From the NCBI GenBank assembly GCA_903970165.1, contig CAJCHZ010000001.1, positions 1 to 40,978 of the forward strand: DNA of 40,978 bases, in the 5' to 3' direction. The position numbers were made by a program, and so were the translations under genes. Source of the stretch: Betaproteobacteria bacterium (lineage in GTDB: Bacteria > Acidobacteriota > Terriglobia > Acidiferrales > UBA7541). The notes under the pieces were generated by a model. That model searched no databases and was not told the DNA's origin. It worked only from the letters and a program-made list of their open reading frames with translations. The stretch's first letter is position 1, and every line of letters begins with the position of its first letter. This document shows positions 15,448-23,700 of the stretch, in pieces.

Positions 15448-17256
15448 TTATTTTGTGCCGGATCCTGGTGGTGTTAACCGAGGGTCGAGATCTTCAGCCT
15501 GCTTGAATTCTTTTTTTGCTTCTTCGAGCTTGCCTTGCTGGCGTAAAGCCATGCCCAACTGAAAATGCGCCTGCGCATAGTTGGGAGAGGAATTGATTGC
15601 CGCTCGGAATTGCAAAATGGCGCCTTCGACGTCTCCAGCCTGGAGCAGCCGTCGGCCAGAGTTCGTGGAGAACAAGGCGGCTTGCTCGCTGGTTTTCTGT
15701 TTGGCGAGCTCTGCACCCACTTTGCTTTCCGCTGCCGCGCCTTCGGCGTCTCCCAGTTGTCGCAACACCCCCGCTAACGTTGTGTGGGCGCCGGCAAAGT
15801 TCGGCTGGAGTCGAATGGCTTCTCGCAGCGCGCTAGCCGCGTCTTGTAATTCTCCCTGCTGTTTCAGCACGGTTCCCAGAGTGTAGTAGGCCTCCGCGTA
15901 ATCCGGCTTGGCGTGAATGGCTGCACGCAGCTCTTCCGCCGCTGGTGCAAAATCTCCTTGTTGCCAGAGCGTCACACCCAGCGTGTAATGCGCGTCTGCT
16001 TGACTGGGATCGAGTCCAGAGGCTTTGCGGAATTCAGCAATGGCTTCCGGAAGCTTGTCTTTGAGTTTGAGCGCGAGTCCGAGATTGTAGTGCAGCGTGG
16101 CGTCTTGTGGCGCGAGTTTCAGCGCTTCGAGAAACTCGGCCATAGCCGAATTGAAATCTGCAATCTGTAAATAGGCAGCTCCTAGATTGCCAATGTAGCC
16201 GCTGTCGTCCGGGCGCAGCCTGATTGCCTCTTTGAACTCAGCGATCGCGCCTTGACCGTCTCCGCTCTGCAAGAAACTTAATCCCAGGTTGTTATGAGCG
16301 TCGGGATTCTGTGGTTGAAATTTTGCTGCCAGACGAAATGCCGTGATGGCTTGTTCCATTTCACCGTTACGCTGGAGCAGCAAACCCAAAGCGTTCTGGG
16401 CATCGGGATAATCCGGTTTCAAACTAACGCAAGCTTGCAGCTCTCGAATCGCCGGGTCCGTCTGCTCCTTGTTGCGTAGAATCTGTCCGAGGTAATAGTG
16501 TCCGTCCGGGCTTGCTGGATTCAGTTCAACCGCGCTTCGCAGTTGCTCTTCGGCTTCCGTTAGAGCATTCGCCCGATAGCGGAGCACACCAAGATGAAGA
16601 TGCGCTTGCGCAAATTCGGGCTGCAGGCGGAGAGCTTCGGAAAATTCCGCGGCGGCATCCTGAAGATTGGATTTCTGCACCAACACGGTTCCGAGATCGT
16701 CATGCAGTTCCGCGCGTTGCGGTTCCAATTCGATGGCTCGGCGCAGTTCGCTAATGGCGCCATCGTTGTCTCCGGAAAAATCCAGCGCTCGCCCCAGCGT
16801 TCGATGTGTTTCGGAATCATCCGGAGCCAGTCGGGTGGCTTCGCGGGCCTCGCGCACAGCAGCGAGCACCTCTCCTTTCCGAATGAGCGCATTGCCAAGA
16901 TTCACGTGCGCTTGCACAAACGCAGGTTTTAATTTCACCGCAGTCCTAAAGCTTGCAATCGCCCGATCGATTTCTCCTTGCGCGAGCAGGACCCAACCCA
17001 GAGAATTCTGCCCCTCGGCACTTTGCGGCACGAGGCGCACAACTTTCTCAAACGCGGCGCGCGCAGCAGCTAAATCTCCCTGCTGGAGCGCGGTCAAACC
17101 CTGCTGGTAGGTCGCACTCGCGCGTGACGCGGCGTCGGCCTCTGGAGACTTCGCGGCTTGCCCAGCCCAAATTGCCACATTTACGCCGAAGAGAATCAGC
17201 AATGCCGCGCCGAGTTGAAAAAAAACGATCCGGCGATGGAAGAGATTTAATTTCAC
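15448..17256 (-). CDS. Exported TPR protein, 602 residues
   Basis: The GTG start at 17256 follows AGAGGA by about nine bases and leads into a signal peptide (LFHRRIVFFQLGAALLILFGVNVAIWA). The mature protein is almost entirely tetratricopeptide repeats, about 15 copies of 34 residues from residue 45 to 590. Typical units are GHYYLGQILRNKEQTDPAIREL and HYNLGLALKLKDKLPEAIAEFRKA. No enzyme motif is present. A close relative by architecture and by several shared repeats is at 31547. It is divergent from CRTAC1 protein 1 across 132 bases, so a shared promoter region and joint function are plausible. Likely a periplasmic or surface scaffold; partner unknown. Confidence 0.85.
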   Translation of the reverse strand: MKLNLFHRRIVFFQLGAALLILFGVNVAIWAGQAAKSPEADAASRASATYQQGLTALQQGDLAAARAAFEKVVRLVPQSAEGQNSLGWVLLAQGEIDRAIASFRTAVKLKPAFVQAHVNLGNALIRKGEVLAAVREAREATRLAPDDSETHRTLGRALDFSGDNDGAISELRRAIELEPQRAELHDDLGTVLVQKSNLQDAAAEFSEALRLQPEFAQAHLHLGVLRYRANALTEAEEQLRSAVELNPASPDGHYYLGQILRNKEQTDPAIRELQACVSLKPDYPDAQNALGLLLQRNGEMEQAITAFRLAAKFQPQNPDAHNNLGLSFLQSGDGQGAIAEFKEAIRLRPDDSGYIGNLGAAYLQIADFNSAMAEFLEALKLAPQDATLHYNLGLALKLKDKLPEAIAEFRKASGLDPSQADAHYTLGVTLWQQGDFAPAAEELRAAIHAKPDYAEAYYTLGTVLKQQGELQDAASALREAIRLQPNFAGAHTTLAGVLRQLGDAEGAAAESKVGAELAKQKTSEQAALFSTNSGRRLLQAGDVEGAILQFRAAINSSPNYAQAHFQLGMALRQQGKLEEAKKEFKQAEDLDPRLTPPGSGTK

Positions 17257-17388
17257 TCGAAAGAGTCCTCTGACGAGTCCTCGAAAATACTAACATGTTC
17301 ACCGCCGCGCGCTTCCTCGCAAGCAGTTCGGTTCAGCACTCACCCGAATGAACATTGTCGCGCCCGTCCTTGCTATGATGGGTGGTTG

Positions 17389-19182
17389 ATGACGCTCCAT
17401 TTCTCGTTTCTCCGGTTTCCCTTCTTCCTGGGACTTTGCGTCTGGCTTGCCACGCAATCCGCCAGTACCCCAACCTCCACCACTGGAACATCCGACAGCG
17501 CAAACGTTAAGCCCATCGCGCATTTCACCGATGTGGCGCAGAAAGCTGGGCTGACGGCTCCGGTTATTTTTGGCGGCGAAAACACAAAAAAATACATTAT
17601 TGAAACTACGGGCACCGGGGTGGCCATTTTTGATTACGACAATGATGGCTGGCAGGATATTTTTGTCGTGAACGGCACGAAGCTGGAAGGCCTACCATCT
17701 GACAAAGCCCCGACGAGTCACCTCTACCATAACAATCACGACGGAACGTTCACTGACGTCACGGAGAAGGCTGGGCTGACGCACACGGGATGGGGCCAGG
17801 GCGTGTGCGTCGGCGATTACGACAACGACGGCTTCGAAGATTTATATGTCACCTACTATGGAAAAAATGTTTTGTACCACAACAACGGCAACGGCACTTT
17901 CACCGACGTCAGCGAAAAAGCGCATGTCGCGGGCAGTGGAAATATGTGGGGCACGGGCTGCGCCTTCGTGGACTACGATCGCGACGGCAAGCTCGACTTG
18001 ATGGTGGCCAACTACGTTGACTTTGATTCCGCGACTGCACTTTCGCCAGGCGAGCGCCCTTCGTGCATATGGAAAGGGGTTCCGGTGATGTGCGGCCCGC
18101 GCGGTTTGCCGTGGGCCAAGAACATTCTGTATCACAACCTCGGCAACGGCGTGTTTGAAGATGTGACAGCCAAAGCGCACATCGATCAGACCAAGGGGCA
18201 CTACGGGTTCAGCATTTCCACATTTGACTATGACGACGACGGATGGCCTGACATTTTTGTGGCTTGCGATAGCACTCCCAGCATTCTCTATCACAACAAT
18301 CACGATGGCACGTTCACCGATGTTGCCGTCGTTGCGGGCGCGGCGTTCAACGATGACGGGCGCGAGCAGGCCGGCATGGGCTCCACGGTTGGCGACTATG
18401 ACGGCGACGGCAAGCTCGATCTTTTCAAAACGAATTTTTCCGACGATACCGCCACACTTTACCGGAACAATGGCGACGGTACGTTTGACGACAAAACTTT
18501 CCCCGCGGGCTTCGGCCTCAACACGCAATACCTCGGCTGGGGCGTCATGTTCGTTGACGTGGACAATGACGGCTGGCCCGATTTGCTGCTCGTCAATGGG
18601 CATGTTTATCCGGAAGTAGACAGCCAGGGCCTCGGGAGCAATTTTCAGGAGCCGAAGATTCTTTATCACAACAACGGGAACGGAACGTTCACAGATATCT
18701 CCGCCAATGCGGGGCCGGGGATTACGGCCGTGAGCTCTGCTCGTGGGCTGGCGGTGGGTGATTTGTGGAATGAAGGGCGGATGTCCGCGGTCATAAGCAA
18801 CATGAATGCGCTACCGATGCTGCTGGTGAATGACGTTCGCAACGGCAATCATTGGATAGCTTTCCGGACGATTGGAACGTCGTTTTCTTCTGGATCGGGT
18901 GCCAGCAAATCCAACCGCGATGGGATTGGCGCGAAGATTACGGTGAAAGTCGGTACGCGGACGCTGGTCGACGAAGTCCGTAGCGGGTCCAGCTACGTCT
19001 CCAATAGCGATAGCCGTGTTCATTTCGGCCTCGGAGCCGCTACCAGGATCGAGTGGGTACAGGTGCGCTGGCCCAGCGGACTTGTCGAACGCTTTGAAAA
19101 CCTGCCTGTTCACGAGATTCATACGCTGAAGGAAGGCACCGGCACGCCGGTCCATCCATCTCCTGCTTCTCCCAAGCCCTGA
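17389..19182 (+). CDS. CRTAC1 family protein 1 (FG-GAP/VCBS propeller with ASPIC/UnbV domain)
   Basis: This 597-residue exported protein has a Sec-type N-terminus (FLRFPFFLGLCVWLATQ). Six DxDxDG-type calcium-binding loops follow, marking propeller blades: DYDNDGWQDIFV, DYDNDGFEDLYV, DYDRDGKLDLMV, DYDDDGWPDIFV, DYDGDGKLDLFK and DVDNDGWPDLLL. The seventh reads DLWNEGRMSAVI, so its calcium ligands are mostly lost. Between loops come the usual LYHNNxxGTFTDV repeats. The C-terminal 110 residues are an ASPIC/UnbV domain (GIGAKITVKVG, DEVRSGSSYVSNSDSRVHFGLG, VRWPSGLVERF). The start is either ATG 17389 or TTG 17386, both behind GGGTGG. The bacterial function of this family is not established; the fold suggests binding to proteins or glycans at the cell surface. 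Confidence 0.9.
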   Translation: MTLHFSFLRFPFFLGLCVWLATQSASTPTSTTGTSDSANVKPIAHFTDVAQKAGLTAPVIFGGENTKKYIIETTGTGVAIFDYDNDGWQDIFVVNGTKLEGLPSDKAPTSHLYHNNHDGTFTDVTEKAGLTHTGWGQGVCVGDYDNDGFEDLYVTYYGKNVLYHNNGNGTFTDVSEKAHVAGSGNMWGTGCAFVDYDRDGKLDLMVANYVDFDSATALSPGERPSCIWKGVPVMCGPRGLPWAKNILYHNLGNGVFEDVTAKAHIDQTKGHYGFSISTFDYDDDGWPDIFVACDSTPSILYHNNHDGTFTDVAVVAGAAFNDDGREQAGMGSTVGDYDGDGKLDLFKTNFSDDTATLYRNNGDGTFDDKTFPAGFGLNTQYLGWGVMFVDVDNDGWPDLLLVNGHVYPEVDSQGLGSNFQEPKILYHNNGNGTFTDISANAGPGITAVSSARGLAVGDLWNEGRMSAVISNMNALPMLLVNDVRNGNHWIAFRTIGTSFSSGSGASKSNRDGIGAKITVKVGTRTLVDEVRSGSSYVSNSDSRVHFGLGAATRIEWVQVRWPSGLVERFENLPVHEIHTLKEGTGTPVHPSPASPKP

Positions 19183-19228
19183 TTCGATTTAGGGCGCACC
19201 TTGGGAGCGGTTGGTGCATGGAGGAAAG

Positions 19229-19246
19229 GCGGGAGCAAACTCCCGC
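19229..19246 (+). terminator. Hairpin after CRTAC1 gene 1
   Basis: GCGGGAG-CAAA-CTCCCGC is a perfect 7-bp stem with a 4-base loop, 46 bases after the stop of the CRTAC1 gene. No T-run follows, so termination strength is doubtful. Confidence 0.4.
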
Positions 19247-19349
19247 ACTCCTAAGGGATTCCTGGTTAACAATTACCGGCCACCCCTTCCCCTGTTTTTC
19301 AATACTGTTCATTTTAAAGGAACTTAAAAGAGAATCCGAGCTACTTGTG

Positions 19350-19579
19350 TTCACCGTGTTTACCGTTAACCCATCGTCGGCTGGCTTTACGCCGAATATT
19401 TCTTTGAAACTTCGTATCTCCTCCAGAATTATGTTCTTTAAGGAAAGGTGTTCGTATTGTTCGGGATCGCGGCCGCGTTCGCCTTCGAGGCCTTCGCAGC
19501 ACTTTTTGTACTTGCGGTCAGCCCCACAATGGCAGGGGTCATTGCGGCCTGGTTTTCCAGATGGTCTTCGTTGGTGTTC
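19350..19579 (-). pseudogene. SEC-C metal-binding motif remnant
   Basis: On the minus strand the frame after a TAG at 19580-19582 reads GKPGRNDPCHCGADRKYKKC, followed by CEGLEGERGRD and HLSLKNIILEEIRSFKEIFG. The cysteine pattern CxC...CC is the SEC-C zinc-binding motif found at the termini of SecA and of many small cytosolic proteins. There is no ATG, GTG or TTG between the upstream stop and the motif. The frame then runs on without similarity into the 3' end of the CRTAC1 gene. It is best read as the residue of a lost gene. It fills most of the 500-base gap between CRTAC1 gene 1 and the second GH13 gene; nothing else was seen there. Confidence 0.5.
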
Positions 19580-19685
19580 CTATGAAAGGAGTATAGCCAA
19601 CGGGAACCTGGCATGGAGTCCAGAAGAGCATTCTGAATTGCGCTAAGATAATATGATTCCCGCGAAGATTTGCGGAGGTGTGACG

Positions 19686-21404
19686 ATGCTCAAGAGATGG
19701 ATCGCAACCGGTGCCCTGGCACTTTGCTACACAACGGCGCTTAGTGCTTTGGCGCAACAAAAGACCTCAGACGCAGAGGGACACGCGTGGTGGCAGCATG
19801 CGGTGTTTTATGAGGTGTACCCGCGGAGCTTTGCGGACAGCAACGATGATGGTGTTGGGGATTTGAATGGAATTGGCTCGAAGCTGGACTATTTGAGAGA
19901 CCTCGGGGTGGATGCGATCTGGATTACGCCGTGCTTCCCTTCTCCGCAGGTGGATTTTGGGTATGACGTTTCGGATTATGAGGCGATCGATCCGATGTAC
20001 GGAACGATGAAGGATTTCGATCACCTGGTGGCGGAAGCCAAGAAGCGGAATATCCGTGTGCTGCTGGATTTTGTGGTAAATCACACATCGGATCAGCACA
20101 AATGGTTTCAGGATTCGAAGTCGTCGAAGACCGCGGAGCACCGCGACTGGTACATCTGGCGCGACGGCAGGGGGCCGGGGCAGCCTCCGAACAACTGGCT
20201 TTCGACATTTGGATTGTCAGCGTGGAAGCTGGACCTGGAGACGAATCAGTATTACTACCACTACTTTTATCCGCAGCAACCAGATTTGAACTGGCGGAAT
20301 CCGGCAGTGGAGAAGGCCATGCTGGATGTGACGCGATTCTGGTATAAACGCGGCGTCGCGGGGTTCCGGCTGGACGCGGTGGACTCCCTCTTTGAAGATG
20401 AAAAACTGACGGACAATCCAGTGCTGCCGGGGACAGACAAGTTCGGGCGTCCGAACATGGACGAGAAATACAACAAGAAGCTGCCAGAAGTGCACGACGT
20501 GATGCGTAAATTGCGAAGCACGGCGAACGAATATGGGTCAGTGCTGATTGGGGAGACGTGGACGTCGGACGTGAATGAGCTCAAAGATTATTACGGCGAA
20601 AAAAATGACGAGCTGCAATTGCCCATGGACCTGATGATGACGGGGTTCACGGGGCTTTCCGCAAATCAGTACCGCAAGCACATCGGGGCATTGGATGCCT
20701 CTGGGCAGTGGCCGGTCTACGTGATCACCAACCACGACATCGTGCGTTCTTATACGCGGTATGCGGATGGGGTGCACAACGACAACATCGCGAAAATGCT
20801 GGCGGCGATGTATCTGACGCTGCGTGGCACGGTGGTGATGTATTACGGCGAAGAGATCGGCATGGAGAACAACGACCCGAAGAGCAAGGAAGAGGTGCAA
20901 GACCCGATCGGCAAGCTGGGCTGGCCGGAGGAAAAAGGGCGGGATGGCGAACGCACGCCGATGCAATGGAACGATAGCGCGAATGCTGGGTTCAGCAAGG
21001 CGAAACCGTGGCTGCCGGTGCCACCCAGTTACAAGACGCACAATGTGGCTTCCGAGCGAAAGGACGTCAATTCCGTTCTAAGTTTTTACCGGCAGCTCTT
21101 GACGATGCGGCACAAAGAACCAGCGCTACTCGAGGGAAGCTACATTCCGTTGAATGGCGATGATCCCAACGTGTTTGCCTACATTCGGCGCTACCAGGAC
21201 GAGGCGATTCTGGTGGTGCTGAATATGTCGGCGAAGGATCAGAAAGTGCAATTCGATCTCTCGTCGCTGGGGTTCAGTATGCCGAAGCTGAGTGTGTTAC
21301 TGACGGACGTGTACAAGCCGATGACCGGGATAGCGGATGGATTGCCGATGGAGCCCTATGCCGTGTTCATTGCTAAGATTTCGCAGGCCTCCGCAGGAAA
21401 ATAA
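19686..21404 (+). CDS. Secreted GH13 alpha-glucosidase / oligo-1,6-glucosidase (copy 2)
   Basis: This 572-residue enzyme starts at ATG 19686, where GGAGGTG is ideally spaced. A signal peptide follows (LKRWIATGALALCYTTALSA). GH13 blocks are complete: EVYPRSFADSNDDGVGDLNG, DFVVNHTSDQH, GFRLDAV (nucleophile near D230), LIGETW (acid/base near E290) and ITNHDIVRS (third Asp near D351), then RTPMQWN. It is clearly paralogous to copy 1 at 2445. The differences cluster at the third catalytic loop (NHDIVRSYTRY here, NHDQPRQWDRY in copy 1) and at the acid/base loop, so the two may prefer different chain lengths or linkages. It probably acts in the periplasm on alpha-glucan oligosaccharides. A frameshifted GH130-like remnant lies directly downstream on the other strand. 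Confidence 0.9.
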   Translation: MLKRWIATGALALCYTTALSALAQQKTSDAEGHAWWQHAVFYEVYPRSFADSNDDGVGDLNGIGSKLDYLRDLGVDAIWITPCFPSPQVDFGYDVSDYEAIDPMYGTMKDFDHLVAEAKKRNIRVLLDFVVNHTSDQHKWFQDSKSSKTAEHRDWYIWRDGRGPGQPPNNWLSTFGLSAWKLDLETNQYYYHYFYPQQPDLNWRNPAVEKAMLDVTRFWYKRGVAGFRLDAVDSLFEDEKLTDNPVLPGTDKFGRPNMDEKYNKKLPEVHDVMRKLRSTANEYGSVLIGETWTSDVNELKDYYGEKNDELQLPMDLMMTGFTGLSANQYRKHIGALDASGQWPVYVITNHDIVRSYTRYADGVHNDNIAKMLAAMYLTLRGTVVMYYGEEIGMENNDPKSKEEVQDPIGKLGWPEEKGRDGERTPMQWNDSANAGFSKAKPWLPVPPSYKTHNVASERKDVNSVLSFYRQLLTMRHKEPALLEGSYIPLNGDDPNVFAYIRRYQDEAILVVLNMSAKDQKVQFDLSSLGFSMPKLSVLLTDVYKPMTGIADGLPMEPYAVFIAKISQASAGK

Positions 21405-21691
21405 AAAAGTGGTAAGTGACCGCGAGGTACCGGCGGCGTCTTGGGCTCGGTACCGCATGACGGATTTTGCCGGATACGACTTAGGCGCCCCGCTTCGATG
21501 GTATTCGCGTATTGCTGGGACGTAAATCACATCGTGATTGAATGTGCTGGAGGATCCCAGGTTGCTTGCGGAGAAAGGAGCGGTTCGTTCGAGGCACGCT
21601 GCCAGGGGCCGAATGGCAGATCGAGCGCTGGCGCGGCGAAGGCCAGTGACGCGGCCAGAAGCAAAATCGCCGATGCGAGCTTGAGTTTCAT
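21405..21691 (-). pseudogene. Frameshifted GH130-like glycosidase remnant with signal peptide
   Basis: On the minus strand an ATG at 21691 opens MKLKLASAILLLAASLAFAA, a good signal peptide, followed by LPFGPWQRASNEPLLSPQ. After about 42 codons the frame runs to a stop at 21527-21529. The neighbouring frame picks up with SSSTFNHDVIYV and ends with MRYRAQDAAGTSR. N-P-(I/L)-L-x-P near the start and FNxxVVY...YRAQDxAGTSR are hallmarks of the GH130/PF04041-like five-bladed family. At least one frameshift and a short insertion separate them, and everything after the TSR is gone where the GH13 gene ends. The name rests on short motifs only. Confidence 0.5.
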
Positions 21692-21757
21692 CGGATTCTC
21701 GAGGGCGGCGAAGGAAGAACTGATGGGTGGTCACACCAATTGAACTGCGCACACAAT

Positions 21758-23593
21758 TCATTTTGGAGGTCTGGGATTTTTTGGTGGATCGAATTGCATC
21801 GTGCGGGTGATGCCTTCGCCTTCTTTGACGAAGAGTACTTGATTGGGCTTGATGTCTTTCAGGGTTTCGACGATGCCGCTGGGCCAGCGGATTTCGAGGA
21901 GTTCTATGGATTCGGCCTTGCCGATGCCAAAGTGGACGCGAAGATCGTTCTGAGAAAAATAGCCTCCGCCGCTGCGCACTTCGTCGATTTGGGGGTGGAG
22001 ACTTTTTTCGCCGGGGAGATGGGTGACGCATTTGATGCGCGCGCCGATGCCGCTACGATTGGATTTCGTACCGATCGTTTTGATTTTGATCCAATTGTTG
22101 CCGGTGCGGGAATCGCAGCGCAAGAGTTGCGGGAAATCGTTGACGGTGTTGACGACGATGTCGAGAGTGCCGTCGTTGTTGAAGTCGCCGAAAGCGCAGC
22201 CGCGCGCGGCGACGGGGATGGAGATGCCGGGGCCGGCGTCATTGGAAACATCGCCAAAAAGGCCATTGCGCAAATTCTTATAGAGTAGTTTGCGCTGCGC
22301 GTAGCCCGCTTCGGTTTTGAGCTGCTCGACTTCGGGATAAACGTGGCCGTTACAAATTAAAATGTCGGGCCAGCCATCGTTGTCCATGTCGAAAAAGCCG
22401 CAGCCCCAGCCGAGATACTGAGTGTAGCGGCCGAGGCCGGCGCGAAAAGTGGTGTCTTCGAAATTGGCGTTGCCGAGGTTGTGGTAGAGCGAAGGCGTGT
22501 CGCCGGCGAAATTTGTTTTCACCAAATCGAGATTGCCGTCGAGATCGTAGTCGGCGGCAGAGATGCCCATGCCGGCTTGTGGCTTCCCGTCGGCGCTAAG
22601 GGCGCAGCCGGCTTCGATGGCGATGTCGGCGAAGGTGCCATTTTTTTTATTTTGATAGAGGGCGCTGGCGGTCGAATCGTTGGCGACGTAGATGTCGGGC
22701 CAGCCATCATTATCGAGATCGGCAGTGAGCACCCCGAGGCCATAGGTGCCGTTGGCATTGAGGATGCCGGCTTTTTCGCTGACGTCGGTGAAGGTGCCGT
22801 CGCCGTTGTTGTGATAGAGAATGTTTTTGCCCCCAGAGAGTCCTGGTGGGCCGCAGGCAACCATGATGCCTTTGTAGAGGCAGGGGCCGGATTCGGGGAC
22901 TGGTGCGGTTTTCAGATTGAGTTCGATGTAATTGGCGACGAAAAGATCGAGGTAGCCGTCGCGATCGTAATCGAGGAAGGCGCAGCCGGTGTTCCAACGC
23001 TTGCCGGAGCTGGCGACGCCGGCTTTTTCGCTGACGTCGGTGAAGGTGCCGTTGCCGTTGTTGCGGTAGAGAACATTTTTGCCGAAGTAGGTGACGAAAA
23101 CATCGTCGAAGCCGTCGTTGTCGTAATCGCCGACGCAGACGGCCTGTCCCCAGCCGGAATGGAGCAGGCCGGCTTTCGCGGTGACATCGGTGAAGGTGCC
23201 GTCGCGATTATTCTTGAAGAGGTGCGAGGTGGGCTCCTGACCGGCGGGGAAGCCTTCGAGGCGCCAACCGTTGACGAGAAAAATATCCAGCCAGCCGTCG
23301 TTGTCATAGTCGTAGAAAGCGACGCCGCAGCCCGTAGTTTCGAGGAGATATTTGTTCTTGTGCTCGCCGCCGAAGATTGTTTTGGCGTTGAGGCCGGATT
23401 CGCGGGCGACGTTCACAAAGGATACTCCGAGATCAACGGAGGAGGCAGTCGCAGCCGGAGAAGCAACCGCGCCCTGTTGAACAGATGCGGGGAACCACTT
23501 TTTCGGAAGAGCCAAGGCAAGAATTTTCTCCAACGGGAGCACGATAGCAGAACGGCTGAGCGATTGGAGAAACGCGCGGCGAGTAGAAAACAA
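21758..23593 (-). CDS. CRTAC1 family protein 2 (Tat signal, propeller, ASPIC/UnbV domain)
   Basis: This protein of about 611 residues has seven DxDxDG-type loops (for example DYDNDGWLDIFL, DYDNDGFDDVFV, DYDRDGYLDLFV, DLDNDGWPDIYV, DMDNDGWPDILI, DFNNDGTLDIVV) with LYxNNGNGTFTDV repeats. A C-terminal ASPIC/UnbV domain follows (GIGARIKCVT, IDEVRSGGGYFSQNDLRVHFGIG, IRWPSGIVETLKD). The N-terminus reads STRRAFLQSLSRSAIVLPLE, a twin-arginine-type signal. No ATG fits this signal; the TTG at 23593, behind AAGGAAAGG at a longish spacing, is my choice, though the frame is open further upstream to 23677. It is divergent from the debranching-like gene. It is more like CRTAC1 protein 3 than protein 1, both in signal type and in having all seven loops intact. 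Confidence 0.85.
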   Translation of the reverse strand: MFSTRRAFLQSLSRSAIVLPLEKILALALPKKWFPASVQQGAVASPAATASSVDLGVSFVNVARESGLNAKTIFGGEHKNKYLLETTGCGVAFYDYDNDGWLDIFLVNGWRLEGFPAGQEPTSHLFKNNRDGTFTDVTAKAGLLHSGWGQAVCVGDYDNDGFDDVFVTYFGKNVLYRNNGNGTFTDVSEKAGVASSGKRWNTGCAFLDYDRDGYLDLFVANYIELNLKTAPVPESGPCLYKGIMVACGPPGLSGGKNILYHNNGDGTFTDVSEKAGILNANGTYGLGVLTADLDNDGWPDIYVANDSTASALYQNKKNGTFADIAIEAGCALSADGKPQAGMGISAADYDLDGNLDLVKTNFAGDTPSLYHNLGNANFEDTTFRAGLGRYTQYLGWGCGFFDMDNDGWPDILICNGHVYPEVEQLKTEAGYAQRKLLYKNLRNGLFGDVSNDAGPGISIPVAARGCAFGDFNNDGTLDIVVNTVNDFPQLLRCDSRTGNNWIKIKTIGTKSNRSGIGARIKCVTHLPGEKSLHPQIDEVRSGGGYFSQNDLRVHFGIGKAESIELLEIRWPSGIVETLKDIKPNQVLFVKEGEGITRTMQFDPPKNPRPPK

Positions 23594-23700
23594 AAGAACC
23601 GATACCTTTCCTTGCAAGCGCGGTGCTAGAATCCGGCGCTTCCCTTTATAGTAAGGCCAACGACGCAATGCAAGCACACCACCCAGCAGGGGCCACCAGA

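Noticed and set aside
15448..17256. TPR repeats considered as a DNA repeat array
   Set aside because: The periodicity is at the protein level (34 residues) and the DNA units diverge widely, so this is not a tandem DNA repeat or CRISPR array.
22481..23629. 382-codon open frame on the plus strand, antisense to CRTAC1 gene 2
   Set aside because: It is the complement of the DxDxDG repeats; similar long antisense frames occur opposite the other two CRTAC1 genes (17842-18669 and 29115-30431), so it is a composition effect and shows no domain of its own.
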